This document shows, piece after piece, positions 1 through 11,441 of a stretch of DNA of 64,000 bases (the first letter of the stretch is position 1; every line of letters starts with the position of its first letter). The DNA is from Neospora caninum Liverpool. Lineage: Eukaryota; Apicomplexa; Conoidasida; Eucoccidiorida; Sarcocystidae. The stretch lies in NCBI RefSeq assembly GCF_000208865.1, contig NC_018389.1, positions 434,001 through 498,000 on the forward strand, given 5' to 3'. The translations under genes and the position numbers were made by a program. Below the pieces are notes generated by a model. It was not told where the DNA came from. It made no database searches and saw only the letters and a program-made list of their open reading frames with translations.

Positions 1-1305
1 TAAAGATTACCGTCCGATTTCGGTGCTGGTGCTCATAGGAGCACCGGGTTCTACCGCAGTTGACGTAATCTCCAAAGCGCTGCCAATAATCGCTCCCATT
101 GAGACTAAAACATTAACTGAGCGAGTTACAGAACCGACACCCTACGCATCGCGCCTCGACGGCACCGCAGGTGTTTTGCCACGCGTGCGGCAGACATTTC
201 TGCGCCCGTTGCCGTTTACTGTGAATGCTTATTTCCGTGTCCAGCGAGCGGAGAAACGGGAACAAAGTATGTCTCCTCAGGCACTCTCATCGCGTAGATC
301 GCCACACAAACGAACTTTGGGAGAAAAGGGAGACACAAAAGACACAGAAAATGAACGCCAATAATACGAACGAGAGAAGGAAGGAGATGCGTTAGCCGTG
401 CAAAAGAGGGGACAGATCGACCTATTTTATAACTGGCTCGGCGAGTGCTTCCGATCTTTCTGTCGTTTGCTCCGAAGAAGTACGACGGGACAAAGGACAG
501 AATGGGAGGGAAAGAAGTGGTCACATATTCCTGCGTCTTTATTGTTACGCTGGTAGAGTGACAGAGAAGAAGAGGTGAAGACGCGTGATCTCCGTCGTGC
601 TCTCATCTTCCTTCTCTCTTTGTCTTCCACCCTCTGTTTGCTGTCTCCTCCTCTCTCGTTTTTCCTCTGCTCTTTTGCTCTCCATAGCTTCCTGTCAGAC
701 CCGAAACTTGCACAGTTCTCTCGCCCTCTCACGGGAACGTCTCCGCAAGACGCACAAGAAACAGTGAAACTGTCTCGCTCCTATCTTCTCTTTTTCGTTC
801 GGTAGCTCCATCGAAAATTCGCATTGCCTCGTGAATAAAACCGATCAACTCCTCGAGAACACAGGAGTGTCTCTCCCTTGCTGTCACTGTAGGAACGAGA
901 TCGCCGGGCGCAGAGAGTGCGGCTTTCCACCAAATTTCCTTCGTAGCTCGTGTTCGTTTCGCTGTGAGAAGTTCCATCACTTCAAATATTTGAAAATGTC
1001 CTTGGCAACCTGAAAATCAACGCAGTACGGGGCACGCGAGTCAGTTGACGGGGACGAGAAACGCTGACACGGCTAGTCAACATAAAAAGAAAACCGAAAA
1101 CCTTTCCTCCCTACGGAATATACATTCACATTTGCAGATATATAAACATCGATACGTACATACGGCGGCCCTTATACACAAATATTTACTCATAGAGATG
1201 CACCTGTAGGTATATGTCGAGACAGGTATCTTCATAAATACAGATGGGTATATATGTATACAGAGAGGTCGACGAATAGAGAGGTTTACAACTCCTGCTG
1301 TCTTC
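1..1305. other. Left-edge non-coding stretch
   Basis: I see no convincing gene. The stretch is pyrimidine/purine tract-rich (540-760) and has a run of ACATA/TATGTA-type simple sequence (1130-1270) typical of coccidian untranslated or intergenic DNA. The part next to 1306 is probably the 3' untranslated region of the small minus-strand gene that follows. Open frames here are short and of simple composition. Confidence 0.5.
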
Positions 1306-2178
1306 TCAGATACGCATGTGTATCTGCAGGGGATAAACTCTGGACAACGACAACACAGCACATCCAAGGAGCGAGACAGGAGAGAAAAACGCGCGGTCAC
1401 TTACACATCTGTCGATGCAAACATGAAGCTCCTCATACTGTCCTGAGCAGTTGCCTTTATTGTCGGTGCGCGCTCTCACGCGCTTTGTGCAGGCCTGAGA
1501 CACAAGACGGAGAGGGAGAAGAAAGCGACGAGATAAATACAGGAAACCCGACCAGATGGAAACGTGGACATGCAATACTTCGAGAGACACGGACGGACGC
1601 AAAAATCGATACGTGGAGGTATGCAGATCGATAGAGAAATAACGAAGAGTCATATACATAAATAAATGCATACATATCAACGGGTACCGAGCGCGGGAGA
1701 CGAACCGGAAACAAAAGAAGGGACAGAGGAGACAAAACACTGGGACAGAGGCGGAATTCCAGGTCCTCAAAAGAAGTACGCACACTAACACTAGGAAATG
1801 TATACGGGGAAAAGTTTTCAAAATATTTCCGAAAACTGGTTTCTGCGTCCAGTTCTCGCTCTCCAGCATTAGAACGCCGAATGTCCTCGTATGGCGAAGG
1901 CACTCCTTCAAACGCCCTCTGCGAGACACATCACGGCGTCGCTGTGCGCACAGCTCCTCTGCTTTCCTCTTTTTCTCTTGTCTCTGTTCTTCTCCTTTTC
2001 TCCCTTTGTGCCCTCCCCTCTCCTTCCAGGCTCGTGTGGGTCTCTCCCCTGTCTCCTCCCTCCGATCCAGGCCACACAGGACGCGCCCTGTGCACGCCAG
2101 GTCCACCTGTCTACGGCTGCATCTGAGACCATATACACATAACTGTCTGGTCTACCGACATCTACCTATCCATGTGAT

Positions 2179-2209
<31 letters not shown>

Positions 2210-2429
2210 TTGTATTGTGCGTATTGTAGACAGATGGCAAGAACCGGGGTGCCTCTGTGTCTAAAGGGAGGTGGGGGCTCACATCGTATTCGTTGACCCA
2301 GAGGGAGCACTGCGCTGTGCATCCAGGCTCCAGCTTCTGTCTGGGATCGACGAGCCTCTCTGCGGGGTCTTTGGGAGGAATGTAGTTGGGGAATTTGACG
2401 AAGAACTCACAGTAGTAGGGATACGACAT
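1306..2429 (-). CDS. Small hypothetical protein, three exons
   Basis: Proposed exons, 5' to 3' on the minus strand: 2429-2283, 1918-1806 and 1339-1306, giving about 97 residues. Exon 1 begins MSYPYYCEFFVKFPNY, holds PPKDPAERLVDPRQ and ends WVNEYD before a GTGAGC donor (phase 0). Exon 2 follows a TCTCGCAG acceptor and reads GVPSPYEDIRRSNAG then FRKYFENF; both have the even composition of real protein, unlike the flanks. The 3' end is uncertain: a GTATAC donor at 1805 leads to a short tail ending HMRI, while a weaker donor further on would end in LRRQQEL with the stop at 1286-1288. There is no signal peptide or membrane span. Aromatic, charged small proteins like this are common in organelle complexes, but I do not recognise the family. 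Intron 1 carries a (TA)n repeat. Confidence 0.55.
2179..2209. repeat. (TA)n microsatellite
   Basis: An uninterrupted TA run ends in TGTATATATT. It lies in the first intron of the small minus-strand gene. The same (TA)n-TGTATA form recurs at several places in this window, mostly in introns. Confidence 0.95.
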
Positions 2430-4840
2430 CTTGAGGAGAAACGAGGGCACTGAACGAAACACCGTAGGAGGCAGGGCGTCGCCGCGATTCGCGGTCAGGC
2501 AGACAGAACGTCTCGGAAAGCAGCGACGAAAAACACTAGAGAACGCGAGCGGGAGAGGCGACGACAGAACTTTGCCCAACGAAACACCAGCGCTGAAGGC
2601 GAAGAGCCACACAGCGGCGCACTCGCGCACTCAGACACGGAGAAGACGAAATCGAGATAAGCGTTCGAAGAAAACGAGAAGCGGACTAGGAACAGAGAGA
2701 AGATAGAGAAACGCGGCTCTCCTTGGAACTTTTCCTCAGGCACAGAGACCGCAGCCGCACAGGGTTCGACAGCACGAGACGGACGTGGAAGAGTGGATTT
2801 TCCGAAAAACGGATGACGCGATGTTCCTAGAGAACCGCTGGGAATGTGACCTTTCTTTCCGGCAAAGAAAATCACAGCACAAACGTACGTTTCCTCCCAA
2901 AACCGCGCCAAGTCTGTGCGCCACACAGCCGAAGAAAACACAAGTCTGGCGCCTTATATTCGGAGCGGAATTTTCTCGGGCGTCCTCTCGCCCCGACAGC
3001 ACAGCCAGCCAGGCGACAGGGCACATGCGAGAGACGGGCTCAAGAAAGAGACCTTGTAGCACCGAGAGACAGGCGGCGCTCTGGGCTACCCGAGCGATTT
3101 CGACGAGAGGAGAAAACCACGTATTTTGTCTTGCTGAACGTTCTATAGGCTTTCTGAAGGAGTAATTGACGGCCGACATACGCCGACGCCTGAGTCTTGA
3201 CACCTTTTCGGGGGCGGCAGAGAGTCGAGTGCTAGTCTTTTTACGCAGCGACCGAATACGCCACGATGTAAAAGTAGAAGTCTTTCTTGCCTCATACCGC
3301 CGCCCGTGCAGTCAAAACTGGAAAGAGCAAGCTTCGGTGTTCACGGAGTTCCGTCGCATCCCTGCACACCAGAAAAGCTGGTCCTCTCTCGGGTCGCACC
3401 GACACAAGCGCCTGCTATTCCGGACTGTTGCTCGTTGTGTACACGTTTCTTGCCGCATCGATGTGTACGCACCAAATGATACACACATGTATGCATCTGC
3501 GCATGCATACTTTTATAAAGCCAGAGCTGCCTTTCAGTCTGCGGGGGATAACGTACACGTGGCAGGGAGTTCCGTTCTTTGCGGTAAGCATATCTACCGA
3601 TCTGTACTTGCATGTGCAGGTGTAAATCCCGCGCTTGCGAACTCCTCTGTTGCGGCGCCGTCGGGTCATGTTGCAAAGTTTCGAGAGCAACTCCTGGCTG
3701 GCAAGTCCGCTGACTGCAGTGACTGGTCGAGAACTTCCCAGTTTCTTTGACTTGTTTGCTGACCGTTCCCGCCTTCTCGCTGCCGTCTTCACTTGACGCG
3801 ACCGAACACAGTTTCAGTCACTCTTGTTCTCGCCTCTCTTGCAAATTTCGGGGGTGCTTCTTTCAAAATATCTCGAGAAAAAGCTCGCTTCAAGACTCTC
3901 AAACTGCAGCAGCAAAACTGTCTACATCTGTGCACCGGTGACCGCGCCGGCCGCACAGATCTCCAAGTGAGGAGATTCACACGGCATCCCACAGGCTCAC
4001 AGGTGCGCGTTCGTGACTCTTTTTCATCACTGCTTACCTCTGAGTGCAGACGTGCAAAGCCGTCCGTTTATATACACGAATATCTCTGTTTATTCGACTG
4101 GAGTTGTACCAATACGAACACAGAAGATCGAATGTAGCGGTATGCTCCTGAATGTAACGGTACAACCTGTAAACACAGGACTCCTGGACTTGAACTAAGG
4201 AGTCAAGCTGTACACCAACTCTCGATACTGCTAATACCGCTGTAGAGGTATACGATATAACTCCTGCCCAGTGCAACATGTATTATGCCAGTCCAACGGT
4301 AGGAAAATCCTTGTCGGGTAATTATCGTCGTGCGTGAGACGTGGGACACGAAGGCAGAGCGCAGTCGCTCGAAAGAAGTTGTCAAAAAAATAACAGAGAA
4401 AGGCAAGCGAAGTGAAACTGACCAGTTCAGAAAAAGGGCCAGACAGCCACTCTCTCTTCCCGGCCGCTTTGAAGACGCACACCGGGAACACGTTTTGTTT
4501 CCCGTTGAAAAGAGGCACACGACAAAAATGCCCAGAAGCCTTTAAATAGCTATCCCTTGGTCCTCGCCGTCCGCCTCCTCTTCATTTCTTCTTTCTTCTC
4601 CCTCCTTCCCTCCATCCTCCTCGTCAAGGCGTTCCCTTCTCTGTGCTTTCTTTGCCTTGTCCCCTCTCCCTCCTTCCTTCCGCTTCTCGTCTGCCGTGCC
4701 CAACTGCCTTTTTCTTCTGTCTCCTGTTCTGAAACGCCACAAGCGTGGCCTGTTCCTGCGCTAGGGCCTGACTTGAACTTTTCGCCACGTTCGACGCTCC
4801 CCACTTCCTCCGTTTGGTCTCTCTTTTCCGCCTTTCCCTT
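2430..4840. other. Spacer between two minus-strand genes
   Basis: No gene is supported. The part just above 2430 is the presumed 5' leader of the small gene; the part below 4841 is the presumed 3' untranslated region of the 177-residue gene and carries a long pyrimidine-rich tract (4560-4730). Frames in the middle are short, overlap on both strands and lack splice-consistent partners. Confidence 0.5.
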
Positions 4841-6049
4841 CTAGCTGACAACCATGTCCTCTTTATCGCCGTTCTGCTTCGAGTGGGATGTGCCGAGCTC
4901 AGGTTCGTAAGCACGAAGGCGTTCAAGGAGGTGACCGTCGTATGTGCACTGGAGAAACTTGACATTGAAGTAGAGAGCAGAAAACAGTTCCAATTCCTCC
5001 AGATCCACCTGGCCCAACCTCTTCTCATGGTCCTACACCCAGCAGGCAACCACACACTCTAGACAAGAACTAGATGTATACAAGCGTGTACATAGATATT
5101 TACATGTGATTTTACAGGTGTCTTGTGTCAGCTTGTGAAGTTTGGTCACGACAGCGAGAAAAGAGCGGGGCTTCGATCGCTCTTCAAATATTTGGACGAT
5201 CAACGGCATGCAAAGAAGAACAGCTGTACATGTGGACGAACCACCTGCCGCCGCAAAATGCGCATATTTATATATATATATATATATATAAGAAGGTATA
5301 TATGTATGTGTGTACAAGCGGATGCCTGAGTCCCGGCCTTCGCCCAAAGTGGGCGTCGTCGTCGTCGTCGCGCATCCACATGCTTATAGAATGGCCAGCA
5401 GATGCATTAAGGCATAAAAGTTACGGGAGAAAAGAGAACAAGGATCTGCACGGAGTGAAGCGAGAAGACTGGAGAAGCCCCCTGAGGGGCAAGGAGGAGC
5501 TAAAGAAGTTGTGAGCGGAGGTAAGAGCGTCGAGGCGCGAACACGAAACGGAAAGGAAACGAGAGGCTGACACCACGAGGACACGTAAACAGGTCCGCTT
5601 TCCTTTTATTCCAACAGGTTTCACACTCAGGACCGTCCCACGTCACGTCCTCTTCTCACAGAGCGTGTATAGAGCTGTCAAAGCCCAACAGAAACATGCT
5701 ATCATACCTCAAGCACCTTGCGGAGAAATCGTTGCCGATGAAGACACTGGAGCTCGCTCTCCCACTGCATGCGCGCCATGACCTTTTGAACTGCGGGATT
5801 CCCGTTTCCCGTTTTCTCTGACTCCTCGGCGTTTTCGCATGCGCTTCCTTGGGCTCCCGAGGGTGGCGAGGAGACAGACTCTGGATGAGCACAGGCCTCT
5901 GCCGACGGCTCTGCTGGCGCGTCTGTAGAAGCTGAGGAAGGGAGGGGAGAGGAAGAGGGAGGCGCAGAGACAGAAGTAGACGACGGCTGCGGAGACGCAG
6001 GTGAGGGAGCGGGTTCCGTCTCCCCTGCAGGGACGCCGGTGGACTCCAT
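4841..6049 (-). CDS. Hypothetical 177-residue protein, two exons
   Basis: Exon 1 is 6049-5708 and exon 2 is 5032-4841 (TAG stop); both junctions are phase 0 and join as FLRKVLE|DHEKRLGQVDLEE. Residues 1-90 are rich in Pro, Ser and Ala (starting MESTGVPAGE) and look disordered. Residues from about 90 read VQKVMARMQWESELQCLHRQRF, then ELELFSALYFNVKFLQCTYDG and HLLERLRAYEPELG, which is amphipathic and probably helical. The donor is GTATGA and the acceptor GGGTGTAG. A (TA)n run and a CGT-repeat lie in the 675-bp intron. I know of no family match. The ATG at 6049 is preferred because the frame upstream is pure simple-sequence translation. The gene diverges from FHIT. Confidence 0.65.
5266..5290. 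repeat. (TA)n microsatellite
   Basis: A TA run within the intron of the 177-residue minus-strand gene. A short CGT/TCG repeat lies about 65 bp further on in the same intron. Confidence 0.95.
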
Positions 6050-7098
6050 GGTGCGAGCGAGGGCCCAGAGGGGGAGAGAATGGGGAAGGAGAGAGAGGAG
6101 AGGAAGAGTGACGAGAAGAAGGTTGCTTGAAAAAAGCAAGATGTGAAGACGAGAAGAAAAGAAAGAGAAAAGACGAGAGACAAGACGAGGAGGGAGAGTA
6201 GTGACCGAGGAGCGGACCAATGAAGAGCAAGGGGAGAACGATCGGAGGCTGGCAAGCGATGAGGAGCGAAGAAAGCGAGAACGGGGAAAGAAGGAGCAAA
6301 GAAGATGTCCCCCACAAGTTCAGAAGGTCAAAAACTAGCGGGACGACTGAGAGAAATCAAGAAAGATTCCAAAATGGAGTTCTACAGAAGTAAGGTACAA
6401 GGAAACAAAGGCTGTTCTTCTCACGCGTGACCCGGCGCCGGGGGAATGGACACAAACCCGGCTCACGGAGAGATAAGATCGGTTCTTCGTTTTTCTTTTT
6501 CTCTCTTCTAATTCTCCGTTAATCAGCAAGTCGAGCGTTTGATCTGGGGCTTTCGACGCCCATGGAGAAGCAGCGCCACTTGGAGCCGGCGCGTTAGGTT
6601 TGCCCGGCTCCCTCTGCGGATTTGTCGCCCTCTCGTCTGTTTTGGCTGTATCTCCCCGCTTCTACCTCTGTCTCTCCCTCTCTCCCTTTCGTTTCTTTCC
6701 GTCCCTTTAAAACCTGGTGTGCTGCGCTTTCCTCCTCGCCTTCTTCCTCGCCGCCCGTCGGCGGTCCGCCGTCTCCCTCTGTCTTCGCGCTGTCTCGATC
6801 TGCCCGTGTCTCTCTCTTTTCCCGCCCTCTTTAACTCCCGGTCTCTCTCTTGCTCTCTTTTTTTGACTCTTTCTCTTTCTTCACTTCCACTTGGCCTGCG
6901 TCGTCCCTAGAAGAAAACTAAGCTGACTCGAGGATCGAGTGTGCGCCCGCCGTAGAACCTCGCAGAATGCAGTTTCGCTCACGGGCTGCCTCTTTGTGTT
7001 TCTCCCCACTTCGTCGAGTCCGAGACTCGAACGACTTTTCCTTCTCTCCTTCTGTCTCTTCCTTCTTTGCGTCTTGGGCATCCTGTCTCTGCAAAGGA
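6050..7098. promoter_or_regulatory. Divergent intergenic region (putative bidirectional promoter)
   Basis: This 1.05-kb region separates the start codons of the minus-strand 177-residue gene (6049) and plus-strand FHIT (7099). On the plus strand 6060-6330 is almost all purine (GGAGAGAGAGGAGAGG type), while 6600-6900 is almost all pyrimidine (CTCTCCCTTTCG type). Each gene therefore has a pyrimidine-rich sense-strand leader, and the skew flips around 6400-6550. Shared control is inferred from this geometry only; I see no TATA box or known factor site that I could defend. Confidence 0.5.
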
Positions 7099-7662
7099 AT
7101 GGCGTCTGTGCCCGTGTCTTCTTGCCTCCCGGGCGCACCTTCGGGTCTTGTCGACTGGACGCGGCACATGGGCGAAGATGACTCTACAGAGGTCTACCGC
7201 TTTGCGCAGTGGCCGATTGAAAGAAAAATCGTTTTCTTCTGGAGTCCCCTCTCCATCGCGTTCACGAATCTGAAGCCTGTTGTCCCAGGCCACGTTCTGC
7301 TCGTCCCCAAACGCGTTGTGCCGGTCAGTCTCTCAAAGAAAGCTACGCGCATAGATCGGGACAGAGATCCTGAAGAAGAAGACACGCCTCCACTCGTCAC
7401 ACAGAGAGAAAAAGGTGGACATGTGTATATACGTCGTGTTTGTGCGCGATGCCTCGATTTCGCCTTTCCCAACTCAGCTCCTCGCCTTGCTCACGACAGG
7501 GTAGAGTCACACTTCCTCGAGGCAAAACCAACACAACACAGGCTTACACAAACAAACACAAATTCTCGTTTTATACTCACAAGGGTCTGTAGGTTCACGT
7601 GCATGGATGTGAGGACGCGTCTGCATAGGCAGCAGTGTCCAGACCGATATATAAATATACGA

Positions 7663-7698
<36 letters not shown>

Positions 7699-8325
7699 GG
7701 CATCTACGTTTATGTCTATATTTATTGACTTGCGTAGAGGCAGATGAAGTAGAGAGGTGTGTAGGGTGGTTATTGTTTCGGATTTCCCGTTGGTGCTTTT
7801 TCTGTTCAGAACTTCCGCCACTTAACAGACGCAGAAGTAAAGGATTTGTTTGCGAGTGCCCGTCTCGTGGCTTCTCTCCTCACCTCAAAATATAAAGCAG
7901 ATTCGTACGCAATCACGCTCCAAGACGGTCGCGATAGTGGACAAACTGTGTCTCACGTTCATCTGCACATCCTTCCTCGGTTCCAAGGCGACTTAGAACG
8001 TAAACCTGGCGTCGATCGAGAAGAACAAAAGTGAGAATTCAAACGCAAAGAAAAGTTTTAAAACCGAGAGACGCAAAAAGAAACTTGCATCCTCAGCCGG
8101 CTGTTCGCCGTCAGCCGCGCTTGGTGCGTTGTGTGCTGCTCTCTCTCGTATGACTCCCTTTTTTCGCATGCCATTCTCCCTGTCTTTAGCGCTCGCATCG
8201 TTTTCCGCGTTTCTCTCTGTTTTGTGTTCAGACCACGAACACGGGACGATATGGCAGACGAGGCGACGGCCCTCCGCGAATGGATGGTGCACTTGAGCCG
8301 AAGCAAAACAGAAACGTACAGTTGA
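7099..8325 (+). CDS. FHIT: FHIT-type bis(5'-adenosyl)-triphosphatase
   Basis: Three exons, 7099-7323, 7810-8030 and 8232-8325, splice in phase to 179 residues. The protein is a HIT-superfamily hydrolase of the Fhit branch, expected to cleave Ap3A to AMP and ADP in cytosol or mitochondria. Visible Fhit marks are LKPVVPGHVLLVPKR (residues about 56-70), NFRHLTDAEVKDLF (76-89), then LQDGRDSGQTVSHVHLHILPR (residues 112-132; shown in part by the triad H124, H126, H128, with H126 the expected nucleophile). The C-terminus has the Fhit-type DDMADEATALREWM helix. Donors are GTCAGT and GTGAGA; the phase-2 junction at 8030/8232 only works with the GTGAGA donor, not with the nearer GTAAAC. An in-frame ATG at 6967 would add 44 residues. 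Intron 1 holds a (TA)n run. Confidence 0.93.
7665..7692. repeat. (TA)n microsatellite
   Basis: A TA run ending TGTATG within FHIT intron 1. Confidence 0.95.
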
Positions 8326-8576
8326 AGTGTCCTCTCCACCTCTCCGGTTCGCTCGCTTTCGAGTGTCCCTGCTTGTCCTTTTCTGGCTTCTTTTATCTTC
8401 CCGCTTTGTTTTTCTCGCTCTGCGCAACCCGCGTTCTGACTCGTCGCCACAGTGAAGATGTGTTACCGCAAGGGACCGATTTGCCCCTTCATCGACTATG
8501 GTTTCGTTATCCAGTTTGTCGCTCTCCGTCTCGGCAGAGGCGAGACGGAACAATTTTGTCGTGTACACGCTCCCCC

Positions 8577-8618
<42 letters not shown>

Positions 8619-9769
8619 TTGTAGGAGCCTTGCTGAGGCAGACCGAGGACGAGATTCGTTTTACTCTTGGCTTCACGGGCAGAATGTGTTGTCTCTAAAA
8701 TGTGACACAAAGACTGCTTTGTCCATTTAGGTGTACATAGAAGCATACGCTTGTGTGAAGAAATAGATGTGCAGCATTGTGCGGCGGTCTGAGAAAACCG
8801 TGGCGGAATTCGCTGTCTCGGAGCAGAAGGAAGCAGACCGCCCTCGTCGCTTTCGCGCTCCTATCCACACTAAAGCATATCCAGCGAAAGCTCGGATCGG
8901 CCCGTTTTGTAGTTGTTGGAATGCTTTTGCAAATGTAACTAGAAATACATGCTGTCTCCTGAGAAAGAAACAAGGGGACTTGCATAGTCACAAACATCTC
9001 CCTCGATTTGCAGCGCACCCCCGGCTTCCCTTGGCTACACAGCAACAATACCGAAGCCACCCCACGTCTCCGCGCGAAATTGCAAAGTCCCTAAAACAGG
9101 CATACTTTAAACGGCGGTGTTAGCTAGTGGAGCGATTGCGTAACACGACAAGGTAGAAAGAGACGCGGGAAAAGGACGAAAACGTCGAGGTCAAAGACCA
9201 GGAAGATACGGGGACAAAACAGTGGAAGGAAAACAACAGGAGAAGGATAAAACAAAAGTTCCCGAAACTGAGTTTTCGTAGAGAAGCTAGGAAGACCGCC
9301 CAGATCCTCGCGGTTCCCGTTTCCCCCAGAAGGCAAGACACGAATACGAAAACGTCCGCATACTGACGACCGTGAAACATTTTCGGATCTCGACTCGCAC
9401 ACGGTTTCAACGCTTGAAAAAAGCGGCCTCCCTCCTTCGCGGTCTCTCGCGCCGCTGCACCAGTTTCCTGTCATCCTCTTCCTTGTCTCCCTGCCTCGCC
9501 TAACGGGCCTTCATTCCGCCCGCGTCGTGCCTCTCGCTCGTCCCTTCGACTGCGTTATCGTTCTTTCTCTCTTCGCGCCTTGTGCTGCATTCACGGTTTT
9601 CTCTTTTCATGCTCTCGCTCTCTCTTTCACCGTTTCTCCGCTCCGTATGTCTCTATTTCTTGCCCTTGCTTCCATTCCTTCTGGCGACAAAAGAACAAAG
9701 AGAACGGGCGGCTACAAAGCCGACAGAGATTGGACATCGTTCGTCGACTCTTTGTCTTCTATTCGTCGT
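8326..9769. other. Convergent 3' spacer between FHIT and PCNA
   Basis: This lies between the stop codons of plus-strand FHIT and minus-strand PCNA and should hold both 3' untranslated regions. It contains a (TA)n microsatellite at 8584-8618. Short open frames here lack splice-consistent partners and I reject them. No gene is supported. Confidence 0.6.
8584..8618. repeat. (TA)n microsatellite
   Basis: A TA run followed by GTATATATTT, about 260 bp after the FHIT stop; the only clear run of this type here that is probably not intronic. Confidence 0.95.
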
Positions 9770-11402
9770 TTACTCTTCATCGTCTTCTATTCGTGGCGCC
9801 AAATAGAAAGACAGTGTGCTTCTCGAGTGCGGGCCTTCGTCTTCGTCCATCTTGACATCGGCAATCCTGTCGGCGCCCTTTTTCTTGGCGTCTCTTTCCC
9901 GATCTGCCTGCAACTTGAGTCGGAACGAAATCTGCATGGGAAGGCCGTGGCTGCAGCCGATCTCAACGAAGTCTGCCAGCACTGCTCCCTTGAGGAACAT
10001 GTTCAAATACCTCGCGGCAAATTCGTGCTCGGTCGAGTTGGTGCACACGAGGCTCTGCAAGAGAGAAAGGCACAACACAACTTGCGAGGCAATGACCAAA
10101 GAGCCTCAAGATGCGTGCACTCGCGCGAAGCCCAAAACCCCTGAAAAAACAGCCCCCTTCTCAGGCGGGGGACCGTCTCGGGGAAAACCCGACAGAAACG
10201 AACCACCCTGAAAACATTCCTACACTCGCTTCCCGACCCACACGCAGCACCGGACACACAGATCCACCTGCAGATGTTCCGATTGCCACATCACACTTTC
10301 AGATGCGCAGCAGATCTACGGCGTGCAGGTGCACAAATCCACGCAGTTCTGTTTGCGTGGGGGAGTTTTTGTAAAAAGTTGCAGAGACGCGCCTGGCCGC
10401 TCAGCAGTCTCTATCAGATGACACGCATCCGAGAGTCCTCACACGCAGGAACGAAGACGGGCAGAGAGAGGGAAGAGAGGCNNNNNNNNNNNNNNNNNNN
10501 NNNNNNNNNNNNNNNNNNNNNNNNNNNNNNNNNNNNNNNNNNNNNNNNNNNNNNNNNNNNNNNNNNNNNNNNNNNNNNNNNCGCCTCTCTTCCTCTCCTG
10601 TCGTCTCTCCCGCAGCCGACATGCAGCCGAAATTATCTTTCGGCTGCATGTTGGCAGACTCAGACGTGGACTTCATCATCTCAAGACCGCTAAACATGGC
10701 GCGACTGTGAAAAAACGCCTTTCCTCGAGAAATGGCCAAGTGCATTGTTCTCTGTGTGAATGGTGGAAATTTGCTCTCGACACGACGGCGACTGGCGAGG
10801 CTCTCAAATGATTTTACATTGCAGAGCCGCTCACAAGGGGCGCACTCCGAAAACAAGGGGATGAAGAAAGTGAAAAACCCGAGAGAAAAGAGGGGAGACG
10901 GTGAGGCAGAGGAGACTCCACGAAGACACGGAGACACAGGAGGCGAATGCGCGTGTTTTCGATGACTCGCCATCGCAGAAAAGCTGGCAGGAATGCCGTT
11001 GCCCACCACCCTCAAAACTCAATGAGAGGAAAGAGACGAAGTTTCGTTTTCTCACTTCCGGTTGCATCTTGCGAGAAGCGGCGACGCTGTCGCCTCGAGC
11101 GGAGAGCTGCATGTGGGTCTTATCCATCTTGACGACGACTGCAGGACAGAGAGGCGTGAAGGACCGAAAAACATGGAGAAATGCTACAAATGGTGAAGTC
11201 CCCGGCTACGTCGACGCAGGTTCCTTGTTCCCGTACGGCGACAAAGATGAAAGAGAGAAGAGAGTCAACAACGTACTACCTTTAACTCTTGCATGTCACG
11301 TCTTCGCTTCTCTATATGCATATATACAAGAACAGACAAACACACAAATGTATACACTTCATGGTATACATCCACACACGTATACATGTGTACCCAAAAC
11401 GA

Positions 11403-11441
<39 letters not shown>

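Noticed and set aside
5118..5260. Middle exon for the 177-residue gene on the minus strand
   Set aside because: It has an acceptor and donor, but its open frame makes a TGA exactly at the junction with the last exon, while direct joining of the outer exons is phase-correct.
10582..10750. Minus-strand segment (MHLAISRGKAFFHSRAMF) as the missing PCNA exon
   Set aside because: It follows a plausible acceptor, but has no similarity to the expected PCNA strand, and its only nearby donor breaks the required phase 0.
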